NCBI GenBank assembly: GCA_949825045.1 | Contig: OX463829.1 | Location: 3,410,001 to 3,474,000 of the forward strand | Direction: 5' to 3' | Source: Argyresthia goedartella | Lineage: Eukaryota > Arthropoda > Insecta > Lepidoptera > Argyresthiidae | DNA length: 64,000 nucleotides | Shown: piece after piece, positions 10,401-23,836 of the stretch | Layout: every line of letters starts with the position of its first letter | Numbering within the stretch: the first letter of the stretch is position 1 | The notes under the pieces: generated by a model | Databases searched by the model: none | The model's input: the letters and a program-made list of their open reading frames with translations, nothing else | What the model was told of the DNA's origin: nothing | Translations under genes and position numbers: made by a program

Positions 10401-13400
10401 ATTTTTATTTTCTCGATTGGTATCTTGAGTTTATATGAACATACTTGTGCAGCTTTAGTGTTGATACCCTGACCCATTTCTACTCCGCCATGTACAATTG
10501 CTACTGTACCATCGCCGTGATAAATCATGACTGTGACTGTATAATAGGCGACTACTGGGAGAGGCCATTTGAGAGGTACAAAACCTAAACCACGTTTCTT
10601 CCAACGGTTTTCTTTATTGAATTTTTCAACTTCTTCCTTCCGTTGGTCATAGTCTGCTTCTTTTAACAAATTATCGATTACTTCTTTCATATCGTCATCG
10701 TCATCTAAATTAGCGCGACGTACATCAACGGGATCTAAATCGAGTTCGTAAGTTATCTGTTCCATAACGTACTCAGTCATTCCTATGTGATCTAAAGTTC
10801 CTGCAAGAAATTCAAACGTGTAAACATTTACGTCAGGCTACCGAAAAAAATGACCAATTTCGAGCAGTGAGGTTACCGCCTGGCTACCTCACTTCTCGGA
10901 AAAAGGGTGAGCCATATCCTTAGGCTCTACTAAGGATCTCCAGCGACGCTTTTAGCATATATCCGTCTTTTCCGCTGCATTTGCAAAATTCTTCATTCAA
11001 GCTAGCCGGTTAGGGTACATCTTATCTGCCCCTTCATTGGTGAATCACTACAACCTTCTAGGCAACCCTGTTCGACAGCGTCATTGTTCAAAATTTTATG
11101 AGAATTTAATTGATATAACTACTTATTTGTGTTGGTATTGGATAAACAATAAACATACCTGGAGCTCTAGCCCAAGAATTTTTTGCAGTGTCTGTTAAGA
11201 CATTATAATCTTGTATTAACCAAGTGGTTTTATCATAAGCATTCCCAGTAGCAGGCAAGCCTGTTATAGCAAAAGGCTCATTGTACATGTAGCCATTGTC
11301 CACGTATATTTTGTAGTCCATTGATTGAATTTTTCCCTTCTCATCAACTTCTACCTGTAATTAGATAAGTAAACCTGACATTAAACGTTATTTTAATGGC
11401 ATTTTATTCTGTAGGTACCATATGTTGTTTTTTAAAATATATATGATACACATCTTATCACATAAGAGATAAACTAGAAATATTTGAATGGGTTATTTGT
11501 TTTGCTTTAGAGATTGGCATCGAAATCAGATCTAGCGTTTTCGTTGAAATTTTATTTTATAAATAATTATTGTGTTGTTTACTTCAAATTCAGAAAAGCA
11601 AGGCAACCTCTTCCCAATAGCCTTCATATTAGTGACAAGTGGCAAGATCATTCGACACGGTCGGTTCAGTTTCAAAGACACGAGGGTACAAGCGATTGCT
11701 ATCTGATTAGCTCTTGATATCTTAGCTCCAAAGGCACCTCCTAATCTTCTAACAGATTGCGTCAATCTGAAACAAAATATAGTGTTACACCCTTGTCTGT
11801 TTAGAGGAAAATATATTCCCACCTAATATTAAAATTTATGTCTTAGCGATAAAGTTTAAAACCAATGAAAATTTATGTATGCTTATGACCAGAAAGGGGT
11901 CAAGATGTGTAAAACAGAAATTCCCAGAACTTGGTACTGAAGTGTGAATACCTAAAGCATGCATGCCAAATGCACAAAATTACTCAAATTTGTATAAAGT
12001 GAGTTGGTTGTGAGCTTGAGTGTCTTTATTGTGTCTCTCAAATTATTAAAGTTTTCCGGGGCTTATGGATTGCAGAGTTTGGCATACCTTGTCAAGCTTT
12101 TGAATTAATAATAAAAACAAGGAAAATCTTACGCATTCTCATCCAAATTCAAAGACTGTTGAATAGCGATCTGAACATGGTCCAGCCATTGCGTTGAAGA
12201 TAGAACTTCAAAGCCATCATCTAAAGGAGTAGTCACACATAACTGCTTCTCCATATGAAAGTGATACTGTCCAAAAATACTACCCGAACCTTTGATACTT
12301 TTCTTTACATCCAGCCCTTTATTTGTCGCCGGTACAATAACAGGTACAAGAGTTCTTAACGGATCTTTCTTAGCGCTAGGTATATCTAGCACTGGCTTCT
12401 TACTAGCTTTGTATGTTATTTTCACAAGCTTGGCAGCTCTTTCAGCTAAGGGTCTAGTTTCAGCTACTATAACACCGATCGGTTGTCCATTGAATTTGAC
12501 GACTCCATCACAAAATTGCTCTTCTAGAGCTGTATTGAAAGCTGTATTCAATGGGGTAAATGAATTGAGTCCGGGTAAATCTTTGACGGTGTAAAATGCA
12601 ATGACTCCTTCTAAACCCTGGAAAAAAACGTTTGCATTATGAGTAATAGTCACATTAATAAAGTGTTTGTTTGTTTAAGTTGAACCAATAAGCTGTTGAA
12701 CTAATTTATTAAATAGTTTACTTACCAATGCAGCAGCTGAATCAATGTTATCAATAATACCATTAGGCGCTGTACTAATCACAAACTGTGCAAATACTTC
12801 ATCGGGTATTTTCGGCGTGTCGTCTATGTATTTGGCTTCTCCGGCACATTGAATCTGAAAACCAGACCTTTCTGAATGAGACATGCTAATAAAACACTAT
12901 AGGATACAATTACAACACGGCCTTATTATATCTGCACCTTGCTGGAATGTAATTACAGCAAGCCCTCTGCTTAGATTACTGACACAACAACTGAATCACA
13001 GACAAGTTCTCAAACCTGTCGGTTTACCATTTGATAACACAGGAAGCAATTCACAGCAAACTAATAGTCACTGAGCAGTTCTTTTTCAGTAGCTCCGCTA
13101 TCAAATCAAAAATATTTATTTCAGACAAAAATTAACTATCCATATTGTAAAATAAAATTATAAATAAGTCCTGATATTCACTAATGATGATGCAATTACA
13201 ACACTGCCAAATTATCTGTGCACCTCGCTGGAATTCGACTACTCTTGGAGCGCCGTAATGACTTCGCAAAACTAAGTACACTATACTGTGACCGTGTTAT
13301 AAATTTGAACGATTACTTACAAGACCTTCCAGTTTTGGTATAGGTTTATTTACCGGCCAGAATAATATGTCCGAATCGAATACTTGTGTGCCAATGGAGA

Positions 13401-16400
13401 CCGGTCGTGTGTCTGAATAATTTGTAATGCCGGATTTGAACTCATTGTCCACGAGATTTTCAGGACATATTGTGAGTAGGCCCTGTTGAGAAAAGGATAT
13501 TATTGGGATTGTAACAACGTCAACATTGTCATAGAAAATATAGAAAGGTCATTGACTAGTTACGTATAAAGACAAAGAAAGGTTTAGTAATATTTGAGGA
13601 GGTTGTCAGACGCCCATTTAAATATCACGACATTTGTCGGCGGCGAAAAAAGCATATTGTTCCAATCAAAGTAAGCTCTCATTGAAACAGAAATGTTTTT
13701 GTTGGTAATTGTTAGTACATACATAGTTCATTCATATTTTTTTTTGCACACAGATATTTCAAAAGTTACATTAATGGAAATCGTAACCACAAAGACGAGC
13801 TTATTTCTACATCATAAATCTTCTCGTAAGACGTATTTAAGCAAATGTTTTTGTTTAGATTACCTTGTAAAAGAGTCCAAGTGCTATAGCTTTCTTCCCC
13901 TTCTTTGTCTCTTCTGTGTGACCATCTGTCTCCAGATCTTTATTTAACATTTTCAGAGCACCTTGCAGAGTTTCATTCCTGAATAACTGCTTTCCAGTGA
14001 GATACACTTCAGTTCTTAAAGCGTGGATGAAGGTGGGGTTAATGTTTCCGTATACAATTCTTGCCTGCAATACTTTAGATTTGTTGCTATCCAGTTTGTA
14101 TAGGAATCCTGCGTTGACTGTTGCTACGGCGTTTTGGGCTCGGGGCATTTGCTGGTAAAAAAAAATGTTATTGGGGGATTGAAACTGTCTGTGTAATAGA
14201 ACTGGTAGTATAATTCTTTTGCAATCTTTGATTTGAACAAAAGCATCAAGTCAGCAATAATCAGGGGTTAATATATAAAAAATCTGTTAATTGCGGGTCG
14301 TATTAACACACGAAAGTTTCCGTACCATCGTACAAGAGAACTTGAGAACTGATGTAATTAATAATAAAACAATGTAATTAATAATAAAATAAAAAATGTT
14401 TTGAGTTGGTTTCGATACCAGTCACTAAGGTGTAGGAAGCAGAAATATTTACGCGTCGAAAAAGTTTGCGAATCAAACTTTCAGTGATTCATTTACACTG
14501 ACTTAAGGTTCATTTTATCTGAACTCGAACACTTTTTTACTCTGGTAATTATTCCTACTTGAGCCACAGATTGCGGATCTGACGTCAAACCAATTGCGCC
14601 ACTAACCCGGTCACGAAATTTTAATCATGATTTTTTATTAATTCACAGGGGCAGGAATATTGTCACTTGTACAGGGACCCCCTTTAATTTATGAAATCGA
14701 GTGTAGTTCTTTAATTGTAACTGCCGCTACAGAATACATATTTTTAAAATTCCAACTCTCTACCTATTACGGTTCATGAGACACACCCCGCTGATAAACG
14801 GACGGACAGACAGATATTAGGGCAGATGGAAAGACGGACAGCAGAGGTTTAGTAGTAGAGTCCCGTTTGGCACCCTTCGGGTATAAAACAATAAAGACGT
14901 TGGATTGTCGTGTTGAATGTTGTTGCTTGGTATTTGAGATAATATATTCTACGCCTTATGATAATACACGTATATTATACCTTGTAAGTAACAAGACGAT
15001 ATTCTGAAGATAATGGAGGCATCAAAACATTTACAATAATTTTCTTATTCATATCGGTCTTCAAGAAATCCCTCATTGTTAGCACTTTAGTTGATTTCTT
15101 ACTTTCTTCTGCAATAAAGATTTAATATATGTATCAGCTCATATTTTCATTCGTCGATTTTTCATAAGTCATTAAAAAGATGATTGTTGATCTTACGTAT
15201 TGTGATCATAGAACCAACAGTTTCCAGAATTAAAAAAATATCTGACTGAAATTCGTTGTGATCATGTTTCAACATCAGATTCCCACCGACTGTGCCGATC
15301 TGAAAATAATGTTTCGGTATCATACTTAATTAATAAATAAATGTAGTCCATGTATGTCCCCATCGAGGGGCACAGGCATTTACCCTGATGCGAATAAGAT
15401 TGAACCATACTCCACCACGCTCGCGCAGGGCTAAAATAATAATAAATAAAAATGAAAATGTTTGGACGACATCATCGCCATAGCTGCTTGACAATAGATG
15501 AAGGAGGCTCAGGACCAGAGTAGTTAGCGTGGAAAAGGAAGACAGCGTAAAAAAAAGAGGTGAAGTAGGAGGCTTATAGCAGCGTGATAAAAGACGGCTG
15601 GTTTATTGATTAATTGATATCAGATATATATAAAGGTGTATCGCATAGAACGCATATAGGTAATACTTATGTTCGTTCTTACATTTCGTACTGCTATGTG
15701 TGCAACCAAATCAAGGTGTTTAAAAAGAATTTTCAAGTAATCAAATCCATCTTCCTCAGCCACTTTAGTGAAAATATCCATAGTTTCTGTCAAAGTATTT
15801 CCCGCTCCTAGAATTAGGTTTTGGTCTAGAGTGTATCCTTTCATTGTCCTGCTTATATCAATGAGTACATCTGGGTATTCATCTATTGGGAATGCCCCTG
15901 AAATAATGAAGTCATTACTTTATTGGCAAATTTATGATGAAAACTTTGTAGGTACCAAAAATATATACGACTTGGGCCTTAAGTACTCGAAACTATTGAA
16001 AATAAACTGATTAGTGACGTGTATTAATAACTTGTTTACTTGAGTTGTGTAATCAAGTGCGTAGTTGAGGATTCGTCTATAATTCAGTCATTTAATATGC
16101 GTTGGTAATATAAAAGTTTACCTTTTCCTGTATTTCCTGCAACCAGCATGTAAGACTTGCTTTTATTTTCATCCAAAATCTTAAATACATCATTGATTTC
16201 ATAAACCACGTACCAAAGCTTATTATCCTTAAGTTTGATTTCTAACCTTGTAGTTTTGTCAACTGTTTCGCCTTCTTTCTTGACAAAACACCATTCGCTA
16301 TCTTCGCATATATTTTTATTACAAGGATCTCCAGTTATTTTGCAGAATGTATCAAGATCTTCTATATCAACCGTATCGGCGTTTGTATGAACGATGGGTG

Positions 16401-19400
16401 CGTCTTTGGCAAATGTTTTAAATGCTTCCAAAATAGGTCGGTACCCGGTGCAACGACAAATGTTGCTGGCAAACGACTTCTCAATTTCTAGCATAGTCAA
16501 TTCAGACCCTCGATTTTCTAGTAAGCTGCAAACATGCACAAATAAGCGTAGACTTCCCTCAAAACTTACTCTTTTAATTTCAATTATAAACTTCTAAAGA
16601 GAATTACACAATTGATATGTCAGTGGTTTAGCGATTAAGCGATAGCCTATCCACGCAAGAGATGGATGTTGGAATCCCGTTCTTAACTATTTACCAATGA
16701 GATAAGCACTATATCATAAGTGAATTATTCGGACGTTTTAACGGTGATGAAAACATCTATGTAAAACCTTCGTTACTTCATAGAAGAGGCGGACCGTTGA
16801 AGTAATGAAAGCAAAACGTGCGCACCTGTGATTCTGAAAATCCCCATATTAGAAAAGAGGTCAGGCTATGTTTGTGGGTGGGTACCCGTTAGTGCCGCCA
16901 TAGCGGTTATTGACCCGACTGCTACTGCGAATCGAATCATATATGATAACCAAGGTAACCGTTGGTAACTATGATACGCTAAACGACAGTATTTTACCCG
17001 CAATATCAAGAAATATCTTTTCCAGAAACCCCTAGTTTATTTTATATGGGATTAGTAGTGTTTGATTGTTAATCAGTTAAATTCCATTTCATCATCATCA
17101 ATCCTTATCATGTTATTATGAAACCAAGGAATTGCAGGAATTGAAATCGCTTTTGAAAAATGTACTTATCACCAACACGATTATTTGACACGAGCTGTCC
17201 GCTGCAGTCTTTTATGGCGACTTTTCAAAGCGATTTAAATTACGTGATATGGCTACAAATTAGTAAATTTTTCAAAAGCGAAAAAATGCTTCTAGCTGTC
17301 TGAATTACATGTTAAGGCGACAGCCCACATTAACCCACTGTAAGTATAGGCTTCTTGTTTACCACAACATGTACTCTACTAATGTCATTTAGAATAGAAA
17401 ATCTACAATTTAGCCCGACAAACGGAAAGCAAGTCAGTTCTATTCTCAAAACAACTCTGACAACTCCATAATTTGTATGGATTTGTTTTAAAACCTGTAG
17501 GTATCTGTATAAGTACCTTTGCATACTCATCACCCAACCCGGCGAACAATATCCGCACTGTGATCCATTGTGGTCAGCTAAGGTCTGCTGAATTTTATGG
17601 TACCCTTTCAGCTTGTTGCCCAAGTCTTCAATCGTGGTGATAGCCCAGTCTTGGCAAGAGGTCACTGACACCAGACACTGTTGACATGACCAAATGACTG
17701 ATTATATTAGACAAATGTTTTATGTTTACACAAAAACCTCTTGAAGCGCCTGGACCACGTTTAGAATTATTTAGGAAAAATTGTATCTATTTCGCAATTT
17801 GCAAAACCTATACAATGATGAGAGGCAAATAAAGTTTAAAGATTTTTTTCGGCGCATTAGGCCAAAAGAGCCATTTGTATATCTCAAGCTACGCAAAATA
17901 ATGGGTAGTCTATTGATGATGTGGATTTATGTACGGCTTATGTTTAAACGATCAACAAAAACGCACCTATGTTACTACCAATAAATTCTAAAAGACCGCC
18001 AGATTTATTAAACGACCACCAAAATTGTGTTTGGATAAATGATTACCAAACTTCTTTTTATGTTTTGTGTACTTAAGTTTATGTTTAAATTAATTTTTGT
18101 TGTTCTTACATGTTCCACCTAACACGAAGGATAAAGGGGGCTTCGCTAACCAACCTACCTAAGCTACCGCAGTATTTTGCCCTGATATTTTCTGCAACTT
18201 TTGGTGATCATTTACCCATTTTGGGTAGGAAAATAATATTTTGGTGGTCATTATATTTGTTGCCTTTATGTACTAGCTTGTTAATCACGTATTCACTTAC
18301 TTGTCATTTATTTAATCGTTATAAAAATACAAAGTTACATTGCCCCTTTAGTCCTCTATACATGGTCTATCAGCTATTTATAAAAGACTTCAAAAAGGAG
18401 GAGGTTCTCAATAAGATTTTTTTGTATGTTTGTTACCCGATTATTTCGTCAACTATGAACCGATTTTGATGATTATTTTTCTGATTGATAGACATACTTC
18501 AGAGGTGGTGCCATATTCATTTAAACAAAATAAATTTAGCGAATATTAGAAAAAAAAAAACAAAAAAAATATATACACAGATGACTTTTTGATTTGGTTC
18601 CCTTCGGCAAAAGTTATGCTGAGGTGGTTTCGTGAATGAAGACAACATTCACATTTTGACCGGGGAGGAAAAAACAGGGCTTGAACTTGAAGTCGTTTTT
18701 TAAGTCTTTAACTTGGTTAATTGGTTATTAATATTTGAATTCCTATGCCTTTAAAAGTAAGCTAAAGGTGAAACTCTTATTTTCGCTGCCTGGTTGCCCA
18801 GCCTTAACGCGTGGGGTTTTTTCTGTTTCACTTAGCAAGGACGAACTGATCATCATTTGACATAATTTTAAGCAGCTAAATTAAATACAGGACTTCATTG
18901 TAGAAAAGTTTAAAACAACAGTAAAATAAAGCAAGGTAGACGACAATCATGTCAATAGATAAGCCAAAAAATAACATCAATGTGTAAAAAAAGAGATGAA
19001 CTGTTTACGATATGGATGAAAGTAACCTCTAAAATAGATTATTATATAATATCTATAGAAATAAGACAAACAAGCATATTAATAATGTAAAAAATAACTA
19101 TTTTAAAAAGGAAGTATGTAAAAATTTTCATAATCCAAAAAAGGTGTGGGGAATTATCAACGAAATAACTGGTAAACTAATTAAATCCATTGATGAAATC
19201 ATAATTAAATATTTAAAACTGATATTCCTACTTTAACTAATATATTTGCATGTGAGTTTAGAAACAATGTAAAAAAGATTTGTTCTTATTGTGACGTACC
19301 ACTTTTGAATAAGCAGACTTATATTAACAATCCAAATCTATCAATAAGACTAAAACAAGCCAATAATGATGTCATATATACAATAATTAAACATATAAAC

Positions 19401-22400
19401 TATAAAAAAAGTCCAGGTATAGCTAAAATCCGAGCTAAAGATGTTAAATTTATAAATTCATCGATTACCCCCGTTATTACCCATCTAATTAACACCTGTA
19501 TTAAAACTTCAATGTATCCCGACCAACTAAAAGTAGGTACCATAACACCCATCTATAAACAAGGTAGTCATATCGACGTGAACAACTATAGGCCAATTAC
19601 TATTCTATCATGTGTTGACAAAATAGGTAAGCGGTATCTTGGAAATGAAATTACTAAATTTCTTGCTAAAAACGACGTCATAAACAAAAAGCAGTTCGGT
19701 TTCCAAAAGCAGAGAAATACATCTCAATTATTGTCTCAATTTACAAATGAGGTCAACAAGTACTTGAACGACAGAAAGCATGTGCTAGCTGTATTTATTG
19801 ACTTCAAATAAAGCATTTGATACTTTAAATTATGTTACACTTTATTCCAAGCTCACGCAGAATGGTATACAGGGTCCCTTTCAATACCTACTAAAAAATT
19901 GTCACACAAACAGATTTACTTCAGTCAATATAGGTGGAGTGCATAGCAACCGGTTACTGACAGAAGAAGGCACCGCTCAGGCTTCCATTATCGGGCCCAC
20001 CGAGTATCTGTTGTTTGTAAATGACATGTGTAACATTTTCTCCGAAGGGTCTGTATACCAGTTTGCAGATGACACATGCCTGCTGGTGTCACATCAGAAT
20101 GTTGTGGAAGCTCAATTGATAATGCAACGAAACTTTGACCTTCTATGTAAGTGGGCTCACGATGTCGGACTTACTATAAATGCACAAAAAACAAAACTTT
20201 TACACATTCATTCCCCTTACTTAAAAACCTTTACCATACCGAACATCATTGCCCGCGAACACCAATGTTTACATAACAAAAATCACTATACATGTAACTG
20301 TGAGTGTCTAAAACTGGTCAAGCAGCATAAGTACCTGGGTCTCATTATAGATAATAATTTAAACTGGGTCCACATATCGAATATTTCTGCAATAAGCTTC
20401 GAGCAATACTGGCAAGGTTTTGTAAAATTAAATATAAATTAACATATAATACATTAAGAATGATGTATATATCTCTTGCTGATTCAATAATAGGTTACAG
20501 CATTAGTAGCTATGGTCGTACATTTAAAACCTATATCGATAGCCTATATAGACTGCAAGTAAGAATATTAAAAGTCATTGTGCCTAGTCATATCAAAGTC
20601 AAATACCATGACAACGAAAACGGCTTATTTGACTATTGCAAAATCATAAATACCTAAAGTAAAATAAAAATGGCTATCATTACTGAAGAATATGACAACG
20701 AGGTTAAACTTATTAAGAAAACTAGTCCTAAGAACTTACGAAACCTAAAATACCTACCTACTTATGAACTACCTACCTATAATAATACCGATGGTAAGCG
20801 AACATGGGAATACATGCTACCTGTATTTTTAAACGAACTACCTACCATTACACTGGATAGCATTAGAAATTCTAACAATAATAATAAGCGAAGAAGTGTC
20901 ATAAAACTTTACTTTCTGAAACATCAGCAGCCTATGGCTGTGTGATGTTAAGTAGTTACGTCATACTAATTATAATTATAAGTCTTCGATTAGCATTAGT
21001 TTGCGTACTCGTCATTCAACGTATAAACCTCCTGGTTTCTGTCGGATGGCTTTAACTATTATTTGAAAATAATGTAAATTTTGTTTTGAATAAATAATAA
21101 AAAAAAAAAACAAGTTTAATTTTAAGCGATTTTGCTGATAAAGTCAGTTTTTTTTTCAAGTACGATGCAGATGCGATGAAGCATCGCTACAGTCACGCGA
21201 TTGCAACTATGTTAAGGCGCATATGTAGCCCCTTAACATAGTTCCAATCGCGTTTTTGCATCATAACAGTCGCAACGCAGCATCGCTCTTAGCGTTTAAA
21301 CAGTTCTAGCTGATGCTTCGTCATTCCTATCACCTATTCTTACCGAGTTGACAGACTGTAATACCCCATCCTCAGTTCTCCTGGCCAGCAGCACGCAGGC
21401 CCCACAGCCTCCCTCACGGCACATATACTTAGTGCCTCGCAGCTCCAGAGTCTCACGAATGTAGTCGAGGAGCATCACATCTGACGTTACTTCGTCGTTG
21501 CGGACTGGGGAACAAGTTTTCTACCATGTTACCATCTTAAACATTTATATACAGAGTATATTTTGCTAGTGGCCCCACACAAGGATACCCTGTGTTGATG
21601 GAACGAGAAACAGCGACCCACCCAAAATATATAACCCACTCACCCATATATAAACATACAAGACCAGGGGACTTTTTAGAATTCCGTACCTGAAGAGGTC
21701 AACGGGACCTCGGGAAACTATGGTACCTTACCTACCATTTTTATTCAATTCTTGTGATGATCAGGCTGTATTTCCAGATTTAATGAAACATAGTAAAATT
21801 ATACCTTTATTTAAGTAAGGAGATAAAGAGGATCTCGGTAACTTCAGGCCAGTGTCTATACTTCCGGTACTAAATAAAAAAATTTAAAGGATAATACTTA
21901 ATCAAATGCTGTCTAATTTTAATCGGAACTATCTACTCCATAATAAAGAGTTCGGGTTTACTAAGGAGCGTTCGACGCTGAAGTTGCTCTCCTATATCAA
22001 CTGTACGGGGCTTGAGAGGAGACCCAGGATGCTATTGGGGTGTTCTGTGACTTATCTAAAGCTTTCTACTGTGTCGATCACGATGACGCTGCTAATAAAG
22101 CTGGATCATAATGGAGTTACAGACGGAGCTCTAAATTTGATCAGTTTCTATTTAGAAAATAGAATTCAAATAAACAACACGAACACAACAAAGTCACTGG
22201 GATCTACAGTCAAAATGCCACAGGGCTCAATTCTTGGACCGTTCCTATTTTTAGTGTATATAAATGACCTGCCTTTTATGGTACAAAACCTGTCGAGGAT
22301 AGTGTTATTTGCTGATGATACTGCTCTAATTTTCAAAGTTAGCAGACATAATCAGAATATTGACGAAGTAAATGATTTTCTTTCTCAGATACAGATTGGT

Positions 22401-23145
22401 TTACGACAAATAATTTAATGTTGAATTCCAAGGAAACAAAATGTGTGAAAATTTCATTGACTATTGTTAAGATCAACAACTTAGCTATTGTCTTGAATAA
22501 CGAAAATTTGGAATATGTAATTGAAACAGTTTTCTTGGGGACCACTATCGACGCAAGGTAAAAATAGGACCCTCATTTAAATGCGTTATCCACAAGCCTC
22601 AGCGGCGGCATACGCAGTCAGAAAGATTCGTCAACTGATTGACGTTGCTACTGCATGACTTGAATATTTCAGTTATTTTCCTACTGAATTTTATTGTGGG
22701 CTCAAGCTGCTAACATAAAAAGCTATTTCCGAAGAATTCTGATATGATAATATAAATACAAGAAATAAAAATAAAACCTGAAACCTCTAGCTTGGGAGGC
22801 AGAGCCTCGGACCGCAATGCCTCAGATATTGTCATCATCATTATGAAATTTAACTACATACACTTGTCTCTTACAAAGATTTACAAGATGTAAAAATATA
22901 TTTACAATACAAATCGCACAAGAGGCAACGCAAAATGTACTATAAAGAATACAGACAGACATCAACAACAACATGTAATCGTTGTTGTCTGTATCCTGTA
23001 TAGCGCCAATCTACACCAAGTTAAACTTCTTCATAAAAATCGACTTTGAAACTATTTCTTCTTCTCCGAGTCAGAGATTAATAATTCACAAAACCAAGTT
23101 ACCAAAACATTTCTGCCCGTTCACAGTAAAGTTAATGCGATACAT
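7430..23145 (-). CDS. AOX: Aldehyde oxidase (molybdo-flavoenzyme), complete 17-exon gene, copy 1
   Basis: Exons in coding order: 23145-23103, 21504-21344, 17677-17517, 16525-16122, 15897-15683, 15299-15197, 15108-14981, 14151-13864, 13482-13321, 12854-12726, 12617-12133, 11766-11583, 11354-11159, 10800-10049, 8841-8649, 8385-8272, 7503-7430. All junctions are GT-AG and in phase; the total is 3792 nt (1263 residues plus stop), the usual family length. Domains in order: N-terminal [2Fe-2S] domain with CREGGCGAC (C43, C48, C51) and C69; second cluster CGYC (C109, C112) and CRCTG (C145, C147); FAD domain about 240-420 with LVAGNT, LILGAGN and TVGGNL; molybdopterin domain about 570-1240 with [18 protein letters not shown] (about 992-998) and catalytic Glu 1205 in ATGEP. 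The family oxidises aldehydes to carboxylic acids in the cytosol using Mo cofactor, FAD and O2. The NAD-site FFxGYR motif of xanthine dehydrogenase is absent, so aldehyde oxidase is preferred. The start [10 protein letters not shown] fits the family N-terminus. Substrate is unknown. Confidence 0.92.
8165..8252 (+). repeat. R2 repeat copy in AOX intron 15/16 region
   Basis: Contains cagacggacgggtgg and ggtcccgtttggcacccttc, a shortened member of the R2 family. It lies close to the small exon 8272-8385 and is present at the same place in copy 2 (56297-56384). Confidence 0.65.
9270..9628. mobile_element. MITE-like element with terminal inverted repeats (copy 1)
   Basis: The ends tatctacacacgtatcat (9270-9287) and atgatatgtgtgtagata (9611-9628) are inverted copies differing at one base, and both ends begin with TA, compatible with a TA target duplication of Tc1/mariner type. 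Inside are a hairpin around acacattatgaccataatgtgt and two direct copies of a ttcaaatttcgaacgccg block. About 359 bp, no coding capacity. It lies in the large AOX intron between 8841 and 10049. A partial reversed copy is at 42286-42450. Confidence 0.7.
14748..14890 (+). repeat. R2 repeat copy in AOX intron
   Basis: Carries aacggacggacagacagat and gtcccgtttggcacccttc; also present at the homologous place in copy 2 (62843-62985). Confidence 0.7.
18055..18290 (-). repeat. R1 dispersed repeat, reversed copy in AOX intron 2
   Basis: Reverse complement of the 1650-1880 unit: acacgaaggataaaggggg, ctaccgcagtattttgccct and gcaacttttggtgatc appear in mirrored order, with roughly 85-90% identity by eye. 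Confidence 0.7.
18950..21110 (+). mobile_element. Degenerate non-LTR retrotransposon fragment in AOX intron 2
   Basis: Coding remnants run in three frames. From about 19070 there is a [12 protein letters not shown] segment; 19305-19811 carries [10 protein letters not shown] and [16 protein letters not shown]; 19798-20442 carries NKAFDTLNY, the altered [10 protein letters not shown] box and FADDTCLL; 20460-20945 carries the C-terminal part. A one-base frameshift at about 19805 splits the DFSKAFD box, and further shifts occur near 20440 and 20657. A poly(A)-like run ends it near 21110. It belongs to a different LINE clade from LINE-A and LINE-B; the clade is not settled. Insertion in the sense opposite to the host gene. 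Confidence 0.8.
21757..22790 (+). pseudogene. CR1-like LINE ORF2 remnant in AOX intron 1
   Basis: Fragments of the reverse transcriptase domain are readable: [14 protein letters not shown] near 21780, [11 protein letters not shown] near 21840, [10 protein letters not shown] at about 21950, then [20 protein letters not shown] and [14 protein letters not shown] at 22210-22340. Stops and shifts occur near 21818, 21885, 22010 and 22418. It is related to LINE-A and LINE-B and is not functional. Confidence 0.8.
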
Positions 23146-23178
23146 GTTGCAACACACTAGTCTTATTAAAACAAAGAC

Positions 23179-23205
23179 TGGTTTGAACAAGTGCACCGTC
23201 TTATA
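23179..23205 (-). promoter_or_regulatory. Candidate core promoter of AOX copy 1
   Basis: On the minus strand a TATAAG box (23205-23201 side) lies about 25 bases upstream of CCAGTC, which resembles the arthropod initiator TCAGT. This would start transcription near 23179 and give a 5' leader of about 35 nt before the ATG at 23145. Motif spacing is all the evidence there is. Confidence 0.4.
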
Positions 23206-23206
23206 A

Positions 23207-23836
23207 AATGCTGATGTTGTCAACATGTTATCTAAATAGCCTTGCACTAAATCCTCATACGACGTGTTGTTGTGTGTATTTCTGACGCCTCTAACCGACA
23301 TTATAAAAAGGATGTCCGCAATTCAATGCGTTTGTGATAAGTAATATTATCGGAACTGCATAATATTTACTTAAGTTTTGTTATTAGGGCTTCCAAACAA
23401 GTATATACAATTTCATAGGTATTTTTGTACATTTTTTTGTCCACACATTTTTCGTTTTTTGATAAAAAGTCACAACTGCATATATTTAAATTTAGAAGTA
23501 GATAGTGTAAACATTTTTTCCCAGAGCCGTCAGGGCGCTCAAATGTTATTTAGTTTTTATATGGGACTAGCATTTACCCAGCGCGGTTCGCACACACCCT
23601 GTTCTGCAGGATAATCTAAAATTCGCTAGCGTTCATAAACTTTATAAAATTTTAAAAAGTTGAAATACGTTTGTTTGTTTTGTAATTTGTTTTATTTTTT
23701 TTTTTTTGTCACAAGCCTCTCTCGCTCATACATTATAACATCAAAATAATACAATATCTTGCTTCTGAAAACAAACTCTTTATGTACACTCTATTAAACT
23801 TTTGCTCAAAAACTATCGTAACGATATATTAATTCC
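23207..23836. other. Unassigned AT-rich DNA upstream of AOX copy 1
   Basis: Apart from the promoter-proximal bases, no coding block is recognised. A long T run at about 23694-23707 may mark the poly(A) end of a minus-strand retroelement. Confidence 0.4.

Larger units (their letters stand above)
2925..15905. repeat. Segmental duplication, copy 1
   Basis: This stretch is about 98-99% identical by eye to 49436-64000 in direct orientation, at an offset of about 48.1 kb. Homology starts near aaaatagtacagttccgg (2931) and continues to the base matching the window end; it probably extends further into the gene. Differences are scattered SNPs, a 3.2-kb LINE present only here (4070-7248), a block of about 46 bp near 3830-3880 absent from copy 2, and a 38-bp block at about 9695-9732 absent from copy 2. 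The left flank (before 2925) does not match the left flank of copy 2. Confidence 0.9.

Noticed and set aside
7430..23145. Xanthine dehydrogenase instead of aldehyde oxidase
   Set aside because: The NAD-site FFxGYR motif is missing and the MPRAQNA and LMPPLS blocks fit insect aldehyde oxidases.
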